Assembly: GCA_964541075.1 (NCBI GenBank)
Contig: CAZIPZ010000063.1
Coordinates: 1-19,524, forward strand
Length of the DNA stretch: 19,524 nucleotides
Reading direction: 5' to 3'
DNA from: CAZIPZ01 sp964541075
GTDB taxonomy: Bacteria > Acidobacteriota > Terriglobia > 20CM-2-55-15
The notes beneath the pieces were generated by a model. The model was not told the DNA's origin and did no database searches. It worked only from the letters and a program-made list of their open reading frames with translations. The translations under genes were made by a program, and so were the position numbers. Below are positions 15,103 through 19,524 of this stretch, in pieces. The first letter of the stretch is position 1. Every line of letters begins with the position of its first letter.

Positions 15103-15672
15103 ATGAGCTACATGAAGAGTTGGATATTCGTTCTTGCGTTGATCCTTTCGGCGCCGATGGGACTTGCCGCACAGAGTCCCACCGGTGACGCCGGGCGACA
15201 AAAACCCGAAGACCTTGTCCACGAATGGTTCAAACGATGGAATGCGTTGGATGGCTCTCCCGAGTCCGTGAATAAGCTTCTCGAGCTATACCATCCGGAT
15301 GCCGTTCAGCTCATGGGCCCCAGAGACGGTCAGATCGGCCCCGCGCTGTATGAAGGACAGCGCGTCATCAGAACCATGGCAGAGCAGCTTTCGGCCGAGT
15401 ACAGCCGCTTGGCCTATTATGTTAAAGCCCGGACAATACAGGAAAAAACAGCCGAACTGATGTACACCACGGCCATGCCGTGGGGCGGCAGCGCCGTCGC
15501 GGTGGAATTTGGTGCATCCTATGATATGCGCGACACAGGAAAGCGGTTCATGGTTTCCGGCGCGGCATTTTTTGAGTTCCTGGACGGTAGGATTTCGAGA
15601 TTGCGGCTTTATCATGCGGCCGGCGAAACCCTCGAAGTAAAGCCTCCCTTCACAGCGGGTTGCGGCAACTGA
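15103..15672 (+). CDS. Secreted NTF2/SnoaL-like protein
   Basis: The start at ATG 15103 (or 15112) gives a signal peptide, MKSWIFVLALILSAPMGLAA. The mature part is an NTF2-like cone: an N-terminal helix with DLVHEWFKRWNALDGSPESVN, the typical ELYHPDAVQLMGP segment, a helix with RVIRTMAEQLSAEY, and strands ending with FFEFLDGRISRLRLYHAAGE. Such proteins are often called SnoaL-like or ketosteroid-isomerase-like, but the exported ones have no single activity. The frame is open back to 15001, but that part does not look like coding sequence. No strong ribosome site is seen. Confidence 0.8.
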   Translation: MSYMKSWIFVLALILSAPMGLAAQSPTGDAGRQKPEDLVHEWFKRWNALDGSPESVNKLLELYHPDAVQLMGPRDGQIGPALYEGQRVIRTMAEQLSAEYSRLAYYVKARTIQEKTAELMYTTAMPWGGSAVAVEFGASYDMRDTGKRFMVSGAAFFEFLDGRISRLRLYHAAGETLEVKPPFTAGCGN

Positions 15673-15803
15673 CACCCCTTCCTGCCCGGCTTGTTCAAGC
15701 CATGAAAAGATTTCATAACAGGGGACTTTTGATATCATGGTCCGCGTAGAACCCGCCATCGGACAGGCGCCTACGCACCCTGGACGCAGGGGAGACTTTC
15801 GAG

Positions 15804-17759
15804 ATGAATAGAAAGAGGATCCGATCCGCCGTCCTTATAAGTGTGTTGCTGGGTTTGGTCGCTTCCCTTTTCGGACAAAGTACGATCTCCCAGCAAAAGA
15901 CCACCAGGCCCGCTCCTTCTGCGAGGATGGATCAGTTCGAAAACGCCCATAAAGGAATGCTTTCTACGCAACCGGACCCGGCGAACGAAGCCGCTCGTCT
16001 GACCGAGGCTGTTGCGAAGGCATTGCCTGCCGGTCAGTCTTCTGCGACGCCGATTCCCAGACGCAACCTCATCGACGAATACATTTTCGGACGGATCGAA
16101 CGCGACCGCATCCCTCACGCGGGCCTAAGCACGGACGAGGAGTTCATCCGCCGCGCTTACTTGGATGCAACAGGCTTGTTGCCCACTCCTCAAGCCGTTC
16201 GGGAATTCACACTGGACAAACGCGCCGACAAACGAGACAGGCTGGTCGATTCACTGATCGGGACGGAAAAGTTCGCGGAACAATGGGCGTGGTTCTTTGG
16301 AGATCTGTTCCGCCTGATGGCGTATGCCGGAGGGTCGAAAAACGCTTTCCAGTATTGGAACAAGCTTTGGCTGCAAGTTGATCGGCCGTATAACGAAGTC
16401 GTTATCGACCTGCTCTCTGGCTCATCAAAGAGTCACAGTTCGGTTCCTCAACTCGCCTTTCTGGGGCGAATTCTTCGAAACAGCGGCTTGAAGAACCGCG
16501 ATCTGACGGATCCCGGAAACTACGCCGCCCTCACGAACAGGCTGGATGCACTGGACGAGATGAACACCGAGGTTTCGCGAATTTTTCTGGGGGTCAACAT
16601 CGATTGCATCTCCTGCCACGACGGCGCGGGCCACCTGGAAACCTTGAATCTTTATCTATCCGAACGCACGCGCAAGCAATTCTCCGAGCAGGCGGCGTTC
16701 TTTGGAACTCTCCGCACCATCGGGACATACAACATCGGAAATTCCGACAGCATTATGGATGACGATGCGAAGGGCTACGACACCGGCAACGATGCGCCGT
16801 TCTTCACCAACAGCGAGAGCAGGTTTCCCCGCACGGGCGAAACTTTCCAGCCCGCTTTCATGCTGACCGGAGAGCGTCCGAAACCTGGCGTGAACCTTCG
16901 GGAAGAATTTGGACGAATCCTTACCGCTGATCCTCAATTCGCGAGAGCGACGGTCAATCTCTTCTGGGGCAAACTGATGACGGTGGGTTTCGTCGAACCG
17001 TGGGACGGGTTTGATCTGGCCCGCATCGATCCAAAGAAGCCGCCTCCGGCGCCATGGACGATTCAGCCGACGTATCCGGAGTTGATGGACGCTCTGGCGG
17101 CGGATTTCCGCAGCCACAATTTCAGCGTTCATCACTTGATCAAAAGCATCATGAAATCCAGCGCGTATCAACTCTCTGCGATATTCCCGGGAGAATGGAA
17201 GGATTCCTACACTCCGTATTACGCGCGAAAGTATGTGCGGGTCATGACGGGCCCCGAGGTTGTGGACACGATCGCTCAGGCGACGGGCCGCCCCTACAAA
17301 TTCGCGTTCAACGGAATCGAGGTCGAGCGCATAAAACAATTGACGGATCTCGCGGACGTTCCTGGCGTACAGAAAGGCGGCGGCAGAGGAGGCGCCACAA
17401 GTGAAGGCGCCGACATCGGAAGCATCATGAATAGTTTCTTTGAAAACAATCGGGAAGCGGCGCCACCGATCGGCAACAAACCAACCACGCTTCAGGCCAT
17501 GCTGATGATGAGTTCAAGTCTGGTAAATGACCGCGTACTGGCTGAAGCCGGAAGCCGGATCTATCGCCTGATGACCGCCGGACGTACGGATGACGAAATC
17601 ATTGATGAATTGTATCTCTCTTCTCTATCGCGCCAGCCGAGCGCCGCGGAAAAGAAGTACGTTCTGGAAACGTTCCCTTTCAAGACGGATCGAAAACGCG
17701 CGGCACAGAACTTGCAATGGGTGCTGTTGAACAGCGTCGAGTTCATATTGAACCATTGA
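15804..17759 (+). CDS. DUF1549/DUF1553 (PSCyt2-PSD1) exported protein with CxxCH motif
   Basis: Family common in Planctomycetes and Acidobacteriota, of unknown function. A signal sequence covers residues ~1-25 (VLISVLLGLVASLFGQ). DUF1549 runs from ~85 to 280 and shows LSTDEEFIRRAYLDATGLLPTPQAVREF, FAEQWAWFFGDLFRL and FLGVNIDCISCHDGAG. The C268-I-S-C271-H272 is a c-type haem-binding pattern that is conserved in the family. DUF1553 spans about 365-650 with REEFGRILTADPQFARATVNLFWGKLM, FSVHHLIKSIMKSSAYQLS, RVMTGPEVVDTIAQATG and LSRQPSAAEKKYVL. The separate PSCyt1 cytochrome domain often fused upstream is absent. Start ATG 15804 has GGGGAGA upstream. It heads an operon with the DUF1501 gene 22 bases downstream. 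Confidence 0.92.
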   Translation: MNRKRIRSAVLISVLLGLVASLFGQSTISQQKTTRPAPSARMDQFENAHKGMLSTQPDPANEAARLTEAVAKALPAGQSSATPIPRRNLIDEYIFGRIERDRIPHAGLSTDEEFIRRAYLDATGLLPTPQAVREFTLDKRADKRDRLVDSLIGTEKFAEQWAWFFGDLFRLMAYAGGSKNAFQYWNKLWLQVDRPYNEVVIDLLSGSSKSHSSVPQLAFLGRILRNSGLKNRDLTDPGNYAALTNRLDALDEMNTEVSRIFLGVNIDCISCHDGAGHLETLNLYLSERTRKQFSEQAAFFGTLRTIGTYNIGNSDSIMDDDAKGYDTGNDAPFFTNSESRFPRTGETFQPAFMLTGERPKPGVNLREEFGRILTADPQFARATVNLFWGKLMTVGFVEPWDGFDLARIDPKKPPPAPWTIQPTYPELMDALAADFRSHNFSVHHLIKSIMKSSAYQLSAIFPGEWKDSYTPYYARKYVRVMTGPEVVDTIAQATGRPYKFAFNGIEVERIKQLTDLADVPGVQKGGGRGGATSEGADIGSIMNSFFENNREAAPPIGNKPTTLQAMLMMSSSLVNDRVLAEAGSRIYRLMTAGRTDDEIIDELYLSSLSRQPSAAEKKYVLETFPFKTDRKRAAQNLQWVLLNSVEFILNH

Positions 17760-17781
17760 GCCGGAAAGTTATCGCAGAATA

Positions 17782-19194
17782 ATGGATCGCCGAATAAAAG
17801 ATGTGCTGCCAAACCGAAGAAATATTCTGAAGTGGGGCGGCGCTGCGCTGGCTGGAACCTGCATTGACAGCGTGACATGGCCCTTGAACGTCAAGGCGGC
17901 TAATGCGGCGGCCGCTGCGAATCCGCGAGGAACCGCGCGCAATTGCATCTTCATTGAATTGGCAGGCGCCATCAGTCAGCCGGACTGTTGGGATTACAGG
18001 GAGCAATATCGCCAGCCCGCAGATCTCGATGTTGTGAAGGCGGGTTCCGACCTGTACCTCTCCAGAATGCTGTTCCCGAACTTGATCAGACACGCGGACA
18101 AGGTCGCCATCGTTCGATCGCTGCGGGCGCCCGAACTGGTTCACTTCAACGGCCAGTACCATACGCAAACAGGAAGGCCTCTCAATCCGGCGCTGGCGAA
18201 AGAGATTCCGGCGTACGGGTCCGTCATTGCTTATGAACTGGAGTCGCAGCGCCGCGAATCCGACACCTTTCCGACGTACATGACAACCTATCTGGCAGGA
18301 GGATTCGCGGGCTCCATCGGCGCGGGCTTTCTTCCCGCTCGATTCAGCGCCTTGGACCTGAATCCGACAACGGTGTTCGACACGTTTGGTGGAAGGCGCG
18401 AAGGCATGGACGCGCTTTTGGAAGAGCGCTGGTCACAGCTGGTCGGCCTGTCCAACTTGTCCGAAAGCGAACGCGGTTCGCTTGGGGGGAAGGCTTCCGA
18501 TTTCAGGGCCTACTACCAGAACGCATTCAGAATTCTCAATGATCCGCGCTGGGCGGCGGTCTTCAAGGCTTCCGAGGAAGATCAGAAGCGTTATGGCGAA
18601 GATGAGTATGGAATGGGCCTCATACTCGCGAGAAATTTGATCGCCGCGGATGCCGGAACGCGTTTCGTGTACGTTTACGACGGCAATCGATGGGACCAGC
18701 ATGCGCAGATCTTCGATCGCACTGTAAGGCCGAATCACTACGTCAACTGTTTGCGTTTCGATAAAGGTTTCGTGAGCTTGCTTGAAGACCTCTCGAAAAT
18801 GCCGGGACACGCGCGCGGGAAGACCCTGCTGGATGAAACGCTGATCGTTGCGAAAAGCGAATTCGGACGGACTCCGCAAATCAATCCGGTCATGGGAAGA
18901 CATCATTGGAGATTTGTTTATTCGGCTTTGTTCGCAGGAGGCGGAGTTAAAGGCGGCCGGATCATCGGCAAGACCGATGCGGAAGCCGGCTACTGCGTCG
19001 ATGCGGGATGGAAACATCAGGAGCAGCCGTGGCAGGAGAATGTGACTGCGACGATATACTCCGCACTCGGCATCGATTGGAAGAAGACGATCGAAAACAC
19101 ACCTTCGCGCCGCGCCTACCACTACATCGAGACGATTCCCGCTATCGAATCGGAATACATCAGCGACGACGCGATCGACGAACTCTTCGTATGA
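17782..19194 (+). CDS. DUF1501 family protein, Tat-exported
   Basis: DUF1501 proteins (PF07394) have an alkaline-phosphatase/sulfatase-like fold and are nearly always encoded beside DUF1549 genes; their reaction is unknown. The N-terminus carries a twin-arginine motif at residues 12-13 (NRRNILKWGGAALAG), indicating export in folded form. The body has the family segments CIFIELAGAISQPDCWD (an expected position for Gly and Asp ligands), LSRMLFPNLIRHADKVAIVRSL, GQYHTQTGRPLNP, FVYVYDGNRWDQHAQI, and the late block LIVAKSEFGRTPQINPVMGRHHW. The last holds the Glu, Arg and His residues of the putative metal site. At 470 residues it is full length. Its TGA overlaps the ATG of the next gene. Confidence 0.92.
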   Translation: MDRRIKDVLPNRRNILKWGGAALAGTCIDSVTWPLNVKAANAAAAANPRGTARNCIFIELAGAISQPDCWDYREQYRQPADLDVVKAGSDLYLSRMLFPNLIRHADKVAIVRSLRAPELVHFNGQYHTQTGRPLNPALAKEIPAYGSVIAYELESQRRESDTFPTYMTTYLAGGFAGSIGAGFLPARFSALDLNPTTVFDTFGGRREGMDALLEERWSQLVGLSNLSESERGSLGGKASDFRAYYQNAFRILNDPRWAAVFKASEEDQKRYGEDEYGMGLILARNLIAADAGTRFVYVYDGNRWDQHAQIFDRTVRPNHYVNCLRFDKGFVSLLEDLSKMPGHARGKTLLDETLIVAKSEFGRTPQINPVMGRHHWRFVYSALFAGGGVKGGRIIGKTDAEAGYCVDAGWKHQEQPWQENVTATIYSALGIDWKKTIENTPSRRAYHYIETIPAIESEYISDDAIDELFV

Positions 19195-19524
19195 GCAGAA
19201 CAGGAATGGTGATGGCGGTTGCGGTTTTTCTTTTCGCCGGCTTGCTCGCTCACGCGGGAATACAGGCGACGCCGAACCAGGCATCGGCCGGTCCCGGCGC
19301 GCCCGACATGGCGCTGATACCCGCCGGCGACTTCTGGATGGGCCGCGTGACGATGTTTCTGTTCGACGAATTGAGCTGGACCGCTCGAGACCGCATCGAT
19401 GACCAGCCTTCTCATCGCGTGAACCTGGGCGCCTTCTACATCGACAAATACGAAGTAACAAACCAGAACTACCTTCAGTTCGCCGAAGCATCCGGCCATC
19501 GCAAGCCATGGCATTGGCCCGGTG
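19191..19524 (+). CDS. FGE-sulfatase/SUMF1-like protein, truncated by window end
   Basis: The frame begins in an ATGA overlap with the DUF1501 gene and runs to the end of the window. A signal sequence is seen (MVMAVAVFLFAGLLAHAG). The mature part begins with MALIPAGDFWMG and continues with DDQPSHRVNLGAFYIDKYEV, then TNQNYLQFAEASGH. This is the classic opening of the formylglycine-generating-enzyme-sulfatase domain (PF03781). Many bacterial members are not true FGEs, and the catalytic Cys would lie beyond the window. Its coupling to DUF1501 suggests the three exported proteins act together. Because DUF1501 has a sulfatase-like fold, a modification link is tempting but unproven. Confidence 0.85.
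   Translation, partial: MSRTGMVMAVAVFLFAGLLAHAGIQATPNQASAGPGAPDMALIPAGDFWMGRVTMFLFDELSWTARDRIDDQPSHRVNLGAFYIDKYEVTNQNYLQFAEASGHRKPWHWPG

Noticed and set aside
18433..19509. 358-residue minus-strand frame opposite the DUF1501 gene
   Set aside because: It is the mirror of a clearly coding sequence in GC-rich DNA, is Arg/Ser-rich, and has no recognisable motif.

Overview
The window is a stretch of bacterial chromosome of fairly even, moderately high GC. It most resembles a metagenome-derived soil or sediment Acidobacteriota genome. This assignment is an inference from gene content: a paired DUF1549/DUF1553 and DUF1501 gene set followed by a formylglycine-generating-enzyme-like gene, a DUF4412 secreted protein, and an O-antigen-ligase/TPR membrane protein. 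A run of exactly 10 N (299-308) looks like a scaffold join, so the first 298 bases may not be truly contiguous with the rest. There is no rRNA, tRNA, CRISPR array, insertion sequence or phage gene.

Left part (309-6310): a secreted protein whose start is lost near the N gap and a RimJ/RimL-type GNAT acetyltransferase read rightwards. The GNAT gene collides tail to tail, with a few bases of overlap, with a leftward cluster: a DUF4412 secreted protein, a secreted IPT/TIG-like protein and a polymerase/ligase-like membrane protein with C-terminal TPRs. Upstream of these, also leftward, lie a small ORF and a stand-alone 5'-3' exonuclease.

Middle part (6364-13253): an EamA transporter is followed with no gap by an AlkD-type DNA alkylation repair protein. 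Then come leftward a DUF2817 (M14-like) peptidase and a rhodanese. The rhodanese frame is interrupted by a TGA exactly at the catalytic cysteine position, and a bacterial-SECIS-like hairpin follows the TGA. I read it as a probable selenocysteine-containing rhodanese, with pseudogene as the alternative. Divergent from it is a protein with two N-terminal membrane segments and a beta-rich cytosolic part. Next are a small CBU_0592-like membrane protein, a small protein resembling a histidine-kinase dimerisation segment without its histidine, a flavin amine oxidase with an unusual Ser-rich insert, and a hypothetical gene.

Right part (13327-19524): a lipoprotein with two BON domains and an unlisted 40-residue single-span membrane ORF read leftwards. 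Reading rightwards are an OsmC-family protein and a secreted NTF2/SnoaL-like protein. A tight operon then runs off the window: DUF1549/DUF1553 with a CxxCH motif, a Tat-exported DUF1501 protein, and a truncated FGE/SUMF1-like protein joined by an ATGA overlap. These three are likely one exported functional unit of unknown role.
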